Source of the DNA: Frateuria_A yonginensis
GTDB lineage: Bacteria > Pseudomonadota > Gammaproteobacteria > Xanthomonadales > Rhodanobacteraceae
Length of the DNA stretch: 64,000 nucleotides
Direction: 5' to 3'
NCBI RefSeq assembly: GCF_037137055.1
Contig: NZ_JBBBNY010000008.1
Coordinates: forward strand, 1-64,000
The position numbers and the translations under genes are program-made. Position 1 is the stretch's first letter. Each line of letters starts with the position of its first letter. Positions 53,641 through 62,701 of the stretch are shown here, piece after piece. Below the pieces are notes generated by a model. The model ran no database searches. It was not told the DNA's origin and worked only from the letters and a program-made list of their open reading frames with translations.

Positions 53641-55067
53641 GGCTCCGTATCCCGCACCGGTCCCTGGGGGCGTATCCGCGCCGGATGGCGGCCGCCTTGC
53701 TGGCGACGGCGCTGGCCGGGTGCGCCTCGGTCGACATGCCGGCGCTGAAGCAGCCGTTGCCCGACCACTGGCGCCACACGGCGGTCGCGGCGGGCACCCG
53801 GGCGCCCACCGACTTGCACGCCTGGTGGCACGTCTTCGGCGACCGCCAGCTCGATGCGCTGGTGGACCAGGCGCTCGCCGGCAACCTGGGCGTCGCCCAG
53901 GCCAGGGAGCACGTCCTTGCCGCGCGCGCGCTGCGCCGTGCCGAAGCCAGGCGCTTCCGACCGCAACTGCGGGCGACCACGATCGACGCGATCGATCCGG
54001 ATGCCAGCGCCTCGTTCTTCGTCGCCGGCTTCGATGCCACCTGGGAGCTCAGCCTGTTCGGACGCGGCGTCGCCTCCCGGCGCGTGGCACGCGGGGACGT
54101 CGCCGCTGCGGATGCGGACCTGCGCGCCGCGCGACTCTCGCTGGTGGCTGAGGTGGTGCGCGACTGGCTCGACCTGCGCGCCGCGCAGCAACAGCTCGCC
54201 ACGCTCGACGCCATCCGCGACGCGCGCCAGCGCGAGTATGCATCGCTGCAGGTGCGCCACCGCCTGCGGCTGGCGAGCATGGACGAGGTGGACCGGGCCA
54301 GGGCGGCGCTGGACCAGGCCGAATCGGCGCAGGTGGAGCCGCGCGAGGCGGTGGACGCGAGCGCCCAGCAGCTGGCGGTCCTGCTCGGCCGGCCCGAGCC
54401 GGATCCGGAATGGTTCCGGCCCGCTGCGCCGCCTTCGCTCGGCGGCTGGCGGCTCGCTGCTGCGCCTGCCGACCTGCTGCGCTCGCGCCCGGACATCCTC
54501 CGCGCCGAAGCGGACGTGCTGCGCGCCGCGGGCGAGGCCGGCCTGGCGCATGCCAACCGCTATCCCAGCCTCGCGCTCGGCGGCTCGCTGGTGTGGTCGA
54601 CCAACCTGCAGACGCACCGGCGCACCAGCGACAACGCGCTGTTCTCCTCCGGTCCCATCATCGACATCCCGCTGTTCGACTGGGGCATCCGCGCGGCGCA
54701 GGACCATGCCAAGCGGCACGAACTGCAAGCCAGCGTGCTGGCCTACCGCCAGGCGGTGCTGCAGGCGGTCGCGGAAACCGAGACGGCGCTGGGCCAGTTG
54801 CAGGAACGCGCCGACGACGAGCGCCGCTGCGCCGATGCGCTGGATGCCCTCACGCAGGCCGATGCGGTGGTGGCCAGGCGGGTGGGCCTGCGGCTGGCCA
54901 GTCCCATCGACGGCGACGAAAGCCGCGTGGCCCGCGAGCAGGCCGAACTCGCGCTAATCCAGGCGCGCGCGCGCCGCGGCCTGGCCTTCGTCGCGTTGTT
55001 CAAGGCGCTGGGGGGCGCGCCGTTGCCGGACGAGCGCCTCGCCTCGCAAGCGGAGCGCCCCGACTGA
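53637..55067 (+). CDS. Outer-membrane efflux lipoprotein, NodT/TolC family
   Basis: A 476-residue outer-membrane channel component. The lipobox LAGCAS places the lipidated Cys near residue 28. Two repeated coiled-coil halves (about 60-260 and 290-470) give the TolC fold; HAWWHVFGDRQLDALVDQAL and LLRSRPDILRAEADV are typical of the RND/NodT outer-membrane factor family. It overlaps the kinase by ATGA, so an exporter made of this gene and the next three is coupled to its own sensor. Confidence 0.92.
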   Translation: MRLRIPHRSLGAYPRRMAAALLATALAGCASVDMPALKQPLPDHWRHTAVAAGTRAPTDLHAWWHVFGDRQLDALVDQALAGNLGVAQAREHVLAARALRRAEARRFRPQLRATTIDAIDPDASASFFVAGFDATWELSLFGRGVASRRVARGDVAAADADLRAARLSLVAEVVRDWLDLRAAQQQLATLDAIRDARQREYASLQVRHRLRLASMDEVDRARAALDQAESAQVEPREAVDASAQQLAVLLGRPEPDPEWFRPAAPPSLGGWRLAAAPADLLRSRPDILRAEADVLRAAGEAGLAHANRYPSLALGGSLVWSTNLQTHRRTSDNALFSSGPIIDIPLFDWGIRAAQDHAKRHELQASVLAYRQAVLQAVAETETALGQLQERADDERRCADALDALTQADAVVARRVGLRLASPIDGDESRVAREQAELALIQARARRGLAFVALFKALGGAPLPDERLASQAERPD

Positions 55068-56200
55068 TGGTCGCCCTGGCACGCAAGACGCTGTTGCACG
55101 AATGGCGGCGCTTCCTGCCGGCCATGCTCGCGGTCGGCTTCGCCGGCCTGCTGCAACTGCTGCAGGCCGCGCTGGTGCTCGGCATCTTCGGCAGCGCCAG
55201 CGTCTACATCACCGGATCGGACGCCGACCTGTGGGTAGGCTATCCCGGCACGCAGAGCGTGAACCTGGGCCGGGCGATCGACCCGAACGTCGAGGCTCGC
55301 CTGCTGATGGACCCGGCGGTGGCGCGGGTGGAGCCGTTCATCTGGCTGGACGCCGACTGGCGCGGCGCGGGCGACACCGGCGGCGAGTCGGTGTTCGTCT
55401 CCGGCATCGACCCGCGGCCGGACGGCATGCTGTTCGCACGGGCGCTGTCCCCGGCCCTGCGTGCCCGCCTGTACGAACCCGACGCGGTGATCGTGGACCG
55501 CGCCGATATCGACAAGCTCGGCGTGGCGGTCGGCGGCACCGCCGCCATCAACGGCCATACCGTGCGGGTGGTCGGCGTCAGCAGCGGGCTGCGCGCCCTG
55601 GGCGGCGTCAACGTGCTCAGCTCGCTCGCGACCGCCCGCGAGCTCGACACCGATCCGGGCGACAGCGGCCAGCCGACCTATCTGGTCGCCGGCCTGCGCG
55701 ATCCGGCGCAGGCCGAGGCGGTGGCGCGACGGCTGCGGGGCGACCGCGCCTTCGGCCCCTACGAGGCGTGGACCGCCCGCGCGTTCGCGCGGCGCTCGGT
55801 GCTCTACTGGATGCTCGACACCGGCGCCGGGGCAGGGGTGCTGTTCCTCGCCGCGATCGTGTTCCTGGTCGGGGCGGTGATCACCAGCCAGACGCTGGTC
55901 GCGGCGGTCGCCGGATCGATGCGCGAGTACGCCACGCTCAACGCGCTCGGGGTGGGCGTGGGCGCGCTGCGCTGGGTCGTGCTGGAGCAGGCGTTCTGGG
56001 TCGGCGCGCTCGGCCTGGTCGGCGCCACCGCGCTGGGCGCCGTGCTGCTGGCGCTGGCGCGCGGGCAGGACGTGCCGGTGGTTCTGAACCTGCCCGTCAC
56101 GCTGGCCTGCGTGGTGCTCGCGCTGGGCCTGGCCGCCGTGTCGGGACTGGCCGCGATCCGCAGCCTGCGGCGCACCGATCCGGCGAGCCTGCTGCGATGA
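55067..56200 (+). CDS. ABC transporter permease, FtsX/DevC-type
   Basis: A 377-residue permease of the MacB/FtsX superfamily. TM1 (about 15-38) is followed by a large periplasmic domain (about 40-255) and three C-terminal helices (about 265-290, 310-335, 345-370). This layout, including the SDADLWVGYPG segment after TM1, resembles DevC-type permeases that work with a HlyD-like adaptor (DevB). The start overlaps the previous stop by one base (TGATG). Confidence 0.9.
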   Translation: MVALARKTLLHEWRRFLPAMLAVGFAGLLQLLQAALVLGIFGSASVYITGSDADLWVGYPGTQSVNLGRAIDPNVEARLLMDPAVARVEPFIWLDADWRGAGDTGGESVFVSGIDPRPDGMLFARALSPALRARLYEPDAVIVDRADIDKLGVAVGGTAAINGHTVRVVGVSSGLRALGGVNVLSSLATARELDTDPGDSGQPTYLVAGLRDPAQAEAVARRLRGDRAFGPYEAWTARAFARRSVLYWMLDTGAGAGVLFLAAIVFLVGAVITSQTLVAAVAGSMREYATLNALGVGVGALRWVVLEQAFWVGALGLVGATALGAVLLALARGQDVPVVLNLPVTLACVVLALGLAAVSGLAAIRSLRRTDPASLLR

Positions 56201-56934
56201 ACGCGCCGACCGCCACCGCTCCCGCGCTGCGCGCCGAGGCCATCGCCAAGGCCTTCGTCTCCGGCGCCACGCGCACGCAGGTGCTCGATGGCCTGTCGAT
56301 CGCGATCCATGCGGGCGAGCTGACGCTGATCTCCGGGCCCTCCGGTTGCGGCAAGAGCACCTTGCTGGCGATCCTCAGCGGCTTGCAGCCCGTCGATGCC
56401 GGGCGCGTGTTCGCGCTCGACGCCGAACTGAGTCGCCTGGATGGCGCCGCGCTGGAGCGCTTCCGCCTGTGGCACACCGGCTTCGTGTTCCAGGGCTTCA
56501 ATCTCTTTCCCGCGCTGACCGCGCTCGAGCAGGTGGAACTGCCGCTGGACTACCTCGGCCTGAGCCGGCGGCAGGCCCGGGAGCGCGCGGAGCGCTCGCT
56601 GGAAGAGGTGGGCCTGGCGCATCGCATGAAGCTCCTGCCTGCCGAACTGTCCGGCGGCGAGAAGCAGCGCGTGGCGATCGCCCGCGCCCTGGCCAAGCAG
56701 CCGCAACTGCTGTTCGCCGACGAGCCCACCAGCGCGCTCGACGCCAGCAACGGCCAGATCGTCATCGACATCCTCCACCGCATCGCCCGGGACCACGGCA
56801 CCACCGTGCTGTGCGTGAGCCACGATCCCCGCCTGATCGGCCACGCCGACCGCGTGCTGGCGATGGAAGACGGTCGCATCCTCAGCGACCGGCGCGTCAC
56901 GCCGGCGCACGCCCTCCACGGAGCCGGATCATGA
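56197..56934 (+). CDS. ABC transporter ATP-binding protein (LolD/DevA-like)
   Basis: A 245-residue ATPase: Walker A GPSGCGKST, Q-loop GFVFQGFNLFPALTA, signature LSGGEKQR, Walker B LLFADEPTSALD and switch His in CVSHD. This belongs to the MacB/LolD/DevA subfamily, which matches the FtsX-type permease encoded just upstream. ATGA overlaps on both sides show tight translational coupling. Confidence 0.95.
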   Translation: MNAPTATAPALRAEAIAKAFVSGATRTQVLDGLSIAIHAGELTLISGPSGCGKSTLLAILSGLQPVDAGRVFALDAELSRLDGAALERFRLWHTGFVFQGFNLFPALTALEQVELPLDYLGLSRRQARERAERSLEEVGLAHRMKLLPAELSGGEKQRVAIARALAKQPQLLFADEPTSALDASNGQIVIDILHRIARDHGTTVLCVSHDPRLIGHADRVLAMEDGRILSDRRVTPAHALHGAGS

Positions 56935-57851
56935 TGTCCCCCCACACCCGACGCGCGTCGGCCGTCCTGCTGGCCTCGCTGCTGCTGGCCGCCTGCGCCC
57001 GGCACGATGATCCCCCCGCCAGCCCGCCTGGACCGGCCTACGCCGCGGTCGCGCGCGGGCTCGTCGAAGTCGATGGGGGCCTGCTCAACCTCGGCATGTC
57101 CCGCGAGGGCACGCTGGCGCAGGTCCACGCGCACGAAGGGCAGGCGGTGCGCCGCGGCCAGGTCCTGGCGGAGCTGGACCCGCAACCGGCCCAGCTGGCC
57201 GTGGTGGTGGCGCAGGCGGAACTCGACCAGGCGCGTGCCCAGGCCGGCCTGATCGATACCCGCCTCGGCGCCGCGCAGGTGCGCGCCAGGCGCCTGGCGG
57301 CCGCCGTCCGCGCCGGCGCCGGCGACGGGCAGAGCGCCGACGACGCCCAGGCGGCGGCGGGCGAACTGCGGGCGCAACGGCAGGCCGCACGCGCCGCGGT
57401 GACGATGGCCGAGCAGAAGCTCGCCTCGGCCCGCTTCGAGCTGGCCCGGGGCACCTTGCGCGCACCGGTGGATGCCGACGTGATCCGCGTCGCCGCGCAG
57501 CCGGGCACCCTCGTGGGCCCGCAGTCCGGCGCGCTCTTCGTGCTGCTGCCGCATGCGCCGCGACGGGTCCGGGCCGACCTCAGCGAGGCCTACGTGGACG
57601 CGGTGAAGGCCGGCATGCCCGCCCAGGTGACCGCCGACGGCAATCCCCGGGCCGGTCCCTGGCCGGCGCACGTGCTGCGCATCGGCCAGCTCGTGGGCCC
57701 CTCCTCGCTGGAAGACGACCCGCAGCAGCGGATCAATTCGCGCACGGTCGAATGCGTGCTCGCCTTCGACGGGCCCACGCCGCTGCGCGTGGGCCAGCGC
57801 GTGCTGGTCCGCTTCGGCGCACCCACCCCAGGTGCGGCGAAAGCCCACTGA
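56931..57851 (+). CDS. HlyD/DevB-type periplasmic adaptor (lipoprotein)
   Basis: A 306-residue membrane-fusion protein. A signal sequence ending LLLAACARH gives a lipid-anchored Cys. The lipoyl half-motif LAQVHAHEGQAVRRGQVLAELD, the coiled-coil hairpin (about 85-165) and the returning lipoyl half GTLRAPVDADVIRV are in the normal order, then a beta-barrel with SSLEDDPQQRINSRTVEC. It completes the tripartite ABC exporter encoded from 53637. The cargo is unknown. Confidence 0.9.
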   Translation: MMSPHTRRASAVLLASLLLAACARHDDPPASPPGPAYAAVARGLVEVDGGLLNLGMSREGTLAQVHAHEGQAVRRGQVLAELDPQPAQLAVVVAQAELDQARAQAGLIDTRLGAAQVRARRLAAAVRAGAGDGQSADDAQAAAGELRAQRQAARAAVTMAEQKLASARFELARGTLRAPVDADVIRVAAQPGTLVGPQSGALFVLLPHAPRRVRADLSEAYVDAVKAGMPAQVTADGNPRAGPWPAHVLRIGQLVGPSSLEDDPQQRINSRTVECVLAFDGPTPLRVGQRVLVRFGAPTPGAAKAH

Positions 57852-57896
57852 AACGGCCTCGTGCAAGGCTTTGGACGCAACCACCGAGTACGCAGC

Positions 57897-58730
57897 GTGA
57901 TCCGCAAGAGCGATTTCTACCTTGAGGGCGGCCGGCTCGGCGTCCTCCTGATCCACGGCCTGACCGGGACGCCGATGGAGATGCGCCTGCTCGGCAAGGG
58001 TCTGCACGGTGCCGGTTTCACCGTGCACGGCATGCAGCTGGCCGGGCACTGCGGCGACACCGACGACCTGCTCGCGACCGGCTGGCGCGACTGGTACGCG
58101 AGCGTGGAGGCCGCCGCCGACGCGATGCGGGCGAGGGTCGACCACCTGTTCGTGGGCGGCCTGTCGATGGGCGCGTTGCTCGCGCTCAAGCTCGCTGCCG
58201 ACCGCCCGGGGCAGGTGGCCGGCGTGGGCGTCTACGGCGCCACGTTCCGCTACGACGGCTGGAGCATCCCGTGGCTGGCGCGCCTGTCGTTCCTGTTGCC
58301 GTTCCTCAAGACGCTGGGCCTGGGACGCAACCGCGTCTTCCTCGAGCAGCCGCCGTACGGCCTGCGCGACGAGCGCCTGCGCGAGCAGGTGAGCGCCGCC
58401 ATGCGCAGCGGCGACAGCACCATTGCCGGGCTGCTGGGCAATCCCTGGCATTCGCTGGCCGACCTCTACCAGCTGTCGGCACGCGTGCGCCGGCAACTGC
58501 ACCAGGTCACCGCGCCGTGCCTGGTGGCGCACGCCAGCGACGACGACGTGGCGAGCGTGCGCAACGCCGAGCTGGTGCTGCGCGGCGTGAGCGCGCCGTC
58601 CGAGCTTCTGCTGCTGCAGGACAGCTACCACATGATCACCATCGACAAGGAACGGCGCACGCTGATCGAGCGCTCCGCCCGGTTCTTCCAGGTGGTGGCG
58701 GCGCGCCACGGGCATCCCGTGCCGGCATGA
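57897..58730 (+). CDS. Alpha/beta hydrolase (carboxylesterase-like)
   Basis: A 277-residue hydrolase. The oxyanion segment LLIHGLTGTP, nucleophile elbow GLSMG (Ser) and catalytic Asp in ASDDDVAS and His in DSYHMIT are present; this is the monoacylglycerol lipase/carboxylesterase type. A GTG at 57897 (VIRKSDFYLEGG) is chosen; a GTG 36 bases upstream is also in frame, and neither has a good ribosome site. It is the first gene of a four-gene overlapping run with two small membrane proteins and an aminotransferase. Confidence 0.85.
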   Translation: MIRKSDFYLEGGRLGVLLIHGLTGTPMEMRLLGKGLHGAGFTVHGMQLAGHCGDTDDLLATGWRDWYASVEAAADAMRARVDHLFVGGLSMGALLALKLAADRPGQVAGVGVYGATFRYDGWSIPWLARLSFLLPFLKTLGLGRNRVFLEQPPYGLRDERLREQVSAAMRSGDSTIAGLLGNPWHSLADLYQLSARVRRQLHQVTAPCLVAHASDDDVASVRNAELVLRGVSAPSELLLLQDSYHMITIDKERRTLIERSARFFQVVAARHGHPVPA

Positions 58731-59086
58731 CCCCGCTCACCCTGGCCCTGTGGACGGCGAACATCGTGCTGGACAGCACCGGCCAGCTCGCCTTCAAGGC
58801 GGCGGCGGGCGACACGTCGGCGGGGGAGGGACTGGCGCGCTGGCGCTGGATGGCGGCGCGGCCCTGGCTCTGGCTCGGCATCGGTTGCTACGCGCTGGAG
58901 TTCCTGGTCTGGGTCGCGTTCCTGTCGCTGTTGCCGCTGTCCGAGGGCGTGCTGCTGGGCTCGATCAACATCGTGGCGATCATGCTGGCCGGGCGCTGGC
59001 TGTTCGGCGAGAAGCTCACCCGCCTTCGGCTGCTCGGCATCGCCCTGGTCGGCCTCGGCGTGGCCGTCGTGGGAGCGGGCGCATGA
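58727..59086 (+). CDS. SMR/EamA-like small transporter subunit 1
   Basis: A 119-residue protein with four hydrophobic helices, including LWTANIVLDSTGQLAFKAA at the start and GSINIVAIMLAGRWLFGEKLT in the third-fourth helix region, the EamA-type Gly-rich pattern. It overlaps both neighbours by ATGA. Paired with the next gene it resembles ArnE/ArnF heterodimers, which flip lipid-linked amino sugars across the inner membrane. Confidence 0.8.
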   Translation: MTPLTLALWTANIVLDSTGQLAFKAAAGDTSAGEGLARWRWMAARPWLWLGIGCYALEFLVWVAFLSLLPLSEGVLLGSINIVAIMLAGRWLFGEKLTRLRLLGIALVGLGVAVVGAGA

Positions 59087-59493
59087 GGCGGTTCTACCTG
59101 GCCGGGTTCCTGCTGCTGATGGCCTTCGACACGCTGTCGCAGCTTTCCTTCAAGCTGGCCGGCCAGCATGCCCTGCCGGTGGCGGCGAACCTGGCCTGGG
59201 TGTTGCGGCTGCTGAGGGAACCGTGGATCTACGGCGCGGTGCTCGGCTACCTCGGGGCGTTCTTCACCTGGATGAGCCTGCTCAGGCACGCGCCGATCGG
59301 CCCGGCGTTCGCCGCGTCGCACCTGGAAGTGGTAAGCGTGATGCTGCTGTCGGTGTGGCTGTTCCACGAGCCGCTGACGGCGCCTCGCGTCGTCGGCGCC
59401 GCCGCGATCGTGGCCGGCATCGTGTGCCTGGGGCTGGCCGAGGCCCGCGAAGCGCATGCGATCGCCGGCGAGCCGGTGGCCGGGACGGCCTGA
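59083..59493 (+). CDS. SMR/EamA-like small transporter subunit 2
   Basis: A 136-residue four-helix membrane protein related to the preceding gene: FDTLSQLSFKLAG entry and SHLEVVSVMLLSVWLFHEPLTAPRVVGAAAIV end. It is probably the second half of a heterodimeric flippase or exporter. The C-terminal tail is polar. The next gene, a DegT-type aminotransferase, starts 9 bases later; ArnB, which works with ArnE/F, belongs to the same enzyme family. Confidence 0.8.
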   Translation: MRRFYLAGFLLLMAFDTLSQLSFKLAGQHALPVAANLAWVLRLLREPWIYGAVLGYLGAFFTWMSLLRHAPIGPAFAASHLEVVSVMLLSVWLFHEPLTAPRVVGAAAIVAGIVCLGLAEAREAHAIAGEPVAGTA

Positions 59494-59502
59494 GCGATCG
59501 CG

Positions 59503-60714
59503 ATGGCGCGCGCGCCCCGCCGCGAAATTCCGCCGACCGCCGGCCTGCCGTTGCGCCTGGCCGATCTGTGGCCCGGCCGTGCCGACCTGGCCGGGCGCCT
59601 CGCGGCCCAGCTGGAAACGCCCTCGCTGCAGCTGACCTGCTCCGGCACCGCCGCGCTGCTGCTGGCCTTGCGGGTGCTGCAGGCGCGCCAGCCGCGCCGG
59701 TCCGTGGTCGTGGTGCCGGCCTATACCTGCCCGCTGGTGGCGATCGCGGTGAACCAGGCGGGCCTGCAGCTGCGCCTGTGCGACCTGCGCCCCGGGCACT
59801 ACGACATGGACCCGCAAGCGCTCGCCGCGGCCTGCCAGGAGGACACGCTGGCCGTGGTGCCCACCCACCTCGCCGGTCGCGTCGCCGACGTGGACACGAC
59901 CGCGGCCATCGCCGCGCAGGTGGGCGCGTTCGTGATCGAGGACGCCGCGCAGGCGCTGGGGGCGCGCGACCGCGGGCGCAGCGTCGGGCTGCGCGGCGAC
60001 CTGGCGTTCTTCAGCCTCGCCGCGGGCAAGGGCCTGTCGATCTACGAGGGCGGCCTGCTGCTGACGCGCGACCCGCAGTTGCGCCGGGCCCTGCACCAGG
60101 CGGGGACGCGGCAGGTGCCCCGTGGCCTGGCCTGGGAGGCCCGCCGGTGCGTCGAGCTGCTGGCGCTCGCCGCGCTGTACCGGCCGCGCGGGCTGGCGCT
60201 GGCCTATGGCCGTCCCCTGCGGCGGGCCCTGCGCCGCGGCGATGCGGTCGGCGCCGTGGGCGACGCCTTCCCGGCGACCGTTCCGCTGCACCGCGTCGGC
60301 CGCTGGCGGCAGGCGGTCGGGGCGCATGCCGCCGCGCGTCTTCCCGCCTTCCTGGCGGAGGCGCGCCTGCAGGCGCAGGCACGCCTGGCCCGGCTGCGAC
60401 GTATCGAGGGCGTGGGCGTTCTCGACGACGCGCCCGGCACGCAGGGCACCTGGCCCTGCCTGCTGCTGCAGTTGCCGGACGAACGCAGCCGCGACGAAGC
60501 GCTGGCGCGGTTGTGGACCGCCGGCCTCGGCGTGAGCCGGCTGTTCATCCATGCGCTGCCGGACTACGCCTATCTCGCCGATCGGGTGCCGCACGCGCGG
60601 GTGCCGCAGGCCCGCGCGTTCGCGCAGCGCACGCTGACCGTCAGCAACAGCCCCTGGCTGGACGATGCCGCGTTCGACCGCATCGCCACGGTGATCGAAC
60701 GGGTGGTCGGCTGA
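59503..60714 (+). CDS. DegT/DnrJ/EryC1/StrS-type aminotransferase
   Basis: A 403-residue PLP enzyme. PLP Lys is K176 in SLAAGKGLSIYEGG; the Asp/Gln pair for the ring is in VIEDAAQALGA (144-154); VVPAYTCPLVA begins the large domain. Such enzymes aminate nucleotide or lipid-linked keto sugars or act as aldolase-like PLP dehydratases. It is longer in the C-terminal half and Arg-rich. It ends 42 bases before the stop of the converging operon. The substrate is unknown. Confidence 0.85.
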   Translation: MARAPRREIPPTAGLPLRLADLWPGRADLAGRLAAQLETPSLQLTCSGTAALLLALRVLQARQPRRSVVVVPAYTCPLVAIAVNQAGLQLRLCDLRPGHYDMDPQALAAACQEDTLAVVPTHLAGRVADVDTTAAIAAQVGAFVIEDAAQALGARDRGRSVGLRGDLAFFSLAAGKGLSIYEGGLLLTRDPQLRRALHQAGTRQVPRGLAWEARRCVELLALAALYRPRGLALAYGRPLRRALRRGDAVGAVGDAFPATVPLHRVGRWRQAVGAHAAARLPAFLAEARLQAQARLARLRRIEGVGVLDDAPGTQGTWPCLLLQLPDERSRDEALARLWTAGLGVSRLFIHALPDYAYLADRVPHARVPQARAFAQRTLTVSNSPWLDDAAFDRIATVIERVVG

Positions 60715-60756
60715 GCGCTCGTCCGGCGTGCGCTCTGGCCAGGTCGTGCCCTGGGA

Positions 60757-61632
60757 TCAATCCGCCTCGACGCGCTCGCCGATGGCGGCCAGCAACCGTT
60801 GATTGAGCGCGTGCTGCTGCGCCTGCCAGCGCGCCAGCTCGCGCTCGTCCACCGGCGCCTGGCCGTCCAGCGCGGACAGGCGCCGCTTCCACCAGCTGCG
60901 GTAGCGGTAGGCGGAAATCTCGCCGGTGATGTCGCTGCCCACCAGCCCGCCGCGCAGGCTGCCGATGATGGCCAGCGCGTCGTCCAGCTGCAGCCGTCCC
61001 TGGTCCCAGTTGGTCATCGCCACCTCGGGCGCGAACACGTCCTTGTCGATGGACAGGTAGGTCGGCCGCGGCCGCGCGCGCTGCGCGGCGCAGAACGCTT
61101 CCACCAGGGCGGCCACCGTGTCGAAGCCGTGGAAGGCGCTGCCCAGGCCGGCGCGGCCGGCCCAGGACACGTCGACCCCGACGCTCCAGTAGCTCAGCCG
61201 GCCGCGACGCAAGGGAGCCAGGTAGTTTTCCCAGGCGCGGGCCAGGCGGATGTCGCCCGAACAGATGCCGACGACGTGCACGTGCTCCACCTGCGGCAAC
61301 CGCGCCACGCGCCGGACCCAGGAGCCGCAGTGCACGCCGAAGGGATAGCGCATGTTGTCCGGATGGTTGTCCAGCACCACTACCTGGAACGGGCGGTCCG
61401 CCCGCACGCGCTCGATGAGCGGCCAGCTCAGGTGGTGGAAGTCGCCGCTGCCGAGCATGGCGGTGGCGTGGCCGGTGGGCCAGGCGTCGTCCAGGCCGCG
61501 CCGGAACCGCGCCAGCGTGCCCAGCGAACAGCCGAAGCGCAGCGACTCCTGCCAGTGCGCCAGCGGGATGACCAGCCGCTGCGCCAGCGGTCCGACCGAA
61601 TGATCGATGTCCAGCACCAGCGGGCGGTTCAC
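60757..61632 (-). CDS. Arginase/ureohydrolase-fold protein (UPF0489-like)
   Basis: A 291-residue protein that keeps the metal-ligand pattern of arginases: GSGDFHH (H66/H67), D88-x-H90-x-D92 (LDNHPD) and D196-x-D198 (SIDKD). It should bind two metal ions. Other features of agmatinases are absent, so it is not a plain arginase; relatives act on agmatine, guanidino acids or acetylated amines. It overlaps the acyltransferase gene by four bases and belongs to the KAS/ACP operon. Confidence 0.7.
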   Translation of the reverse strand: MNRPLVLDIDHSVGPLAQRLVIPLAHWQESLRFGCSLGTLARFRRGLDDAWPTGHATAMLGSGDFHHLSWPLIERVRADRPFQVVVLDNHPDNMRYPFGVHCGSWVRRVARLPQVEHVHVVGICSGDIRLARAWENYLAPLRRGRLSYWSVGVDVSWAGRAGLGSAFHGFDTVAALVEAFCAAQRARPRPTYLSIDKDVFAPEVAMTNWDQGRLQLDDALAIIGSLRGGLVGSDITGEISAYRYRSWWKRRLSALDGQAPVDERELARWQAQQHALNQRLLAAIGERVEAD

Positions 61633-62696
61633 GTGGCGGCCTCCATCGGACTGGCCGCCTCGCCCTCGAAGTGCCCGGCCAGGCGACGGAGCAGGGCGCG
61701 CAGCAAGGGATTGCGCAGGTAGACGGCATGCCGCGTCGGGCTGAGCCGCGCGCCGAGATAGGCCTTGATCTGCGGGTCGGTCCAGCCGGCCACGTAGTGG
61801 CTTAGGCCGTGCATGCGCGCATAGTCCAGGTTGTGCATCCAGCTCACCGCGTAGAGGTTGTGCGCGCGGGCCTCCGGGTAGGCGAAGCCGACGTACTTGT
61901 CCACCAGCTTGCCGGCGTGGACGTAGCAGAGGTTCCAGCCGATCAGCCGCCCGGCGCTGCGGTAGGCGAACACCACCCCCGCGCTGGTCGCGTCCTGCAG
62001 GACGCGGCGCAGGAATTCCCGCCCGAGCAGGTCGAAGTGGATGGTGCTTTGCGCGTGCACGTTGCGGTACAGCGCATAGTACGCGTCGATCACGTCAGGG
62101 TCCGCGAAGGTCGGCGCACCGGTGGCGAGCGCCTCCACCTCCAGCTGCGCACGGGACCGCAGCTTCCGCCGGATGTCCTTGCGCCGTGCGGCCGAGAGCC
62201 GGGCGAGGTAGCCATCGACCGATCCGAAGTCGATCGGCACCCAGGCCAGCGGCATGCCTTCCAGCAGCACGAAGCCGCGGGCGGCCAGCTCGGTGGCGAG
62301 GGCCTCGGCCTGGGCATTGGCGGCTGCGTCCAGCAGCGGCGAGTCCTGCGGCAGGTCCTTGACGATGAGCAAGGCGCGTTCGCGTGCATAGGCCTCGAAC
62401 AGCTCGCGCGCCAGCGCGGCCGGCGAGGCCTGCGCAGGCAACGGCGCGTACTCGGTCACGGTGCAGCCGACGAAGCGCGTGCGCCAGCGCAGCAGGTGCC
62501 CCCACGCGCGGTAGAAGGGCAGGCACCCGAGCCGTCGGCGCAGGGCGTCGTCGGCGGTGGTCAGCAGGTCGAACGGGGCCAGGAACGAGGGCATGCCGGA
62601 GGCCGTGCGCTGCGCCGTGAAGCCCTGTGGCGGATGCGCCACGAAGTGCTCGACCAGCGCCGCGGGCTCCAGTGCGGTGGAAAACGCCACGGGCAT
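61629..62696 (-). CDS. GNAT/FemAB-like acyltransferase (PF04339 type)
   Basis: A 355-residue protein with two GNAT-like halves. The C-terminal half has RKDIRRKLRSRAQLEVE, YYALYRNVHAQS and LIGWNLCYVHAGKLVDKYVGF, the pattern of the peptidoglycan/FemAB-like family that adds amino acids or acyl groups to a carrier-bound substrate. The N-terminal half is a shorter copy. The ATG at 62696 follows the KAS stop closely (5 bases). It may use acyl-ACP from the adjacent genes. Confidence 0.78.
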   Translation of the reverse strand: MPVAFSTALEPAALVEHFVAHPPQGFTAQRTASGMPSFLAPFDLLTTADDALRRRLGCLPFYRAWGHLLRWRTRFVGCTVTEYAPLPAQASPAALARELFEAYARERALLIVKDLPQDSPLLDAAANAQAEALATELAARGFVLLEGMPLAWVPIDFGSVDGYLARLSAARRKDIRRKLRSRAQLEVEALATGAPTFADPDVIDAYYALYRNVHAQSTIHFDLLGREFLRRVLQDATSAGVVFAYRSAGRLIGWNLCYVHAGKLVDKYVGFAYPEARAHNLYAVSWMHNLDYARMHGLSHYVAGWTDPQIKAYLGARLSPTRHAVYLRNPLLRALLRRLAGHFEGEAASPMEAAT

Positions 62697-62701
62697 GCGC
62701 C

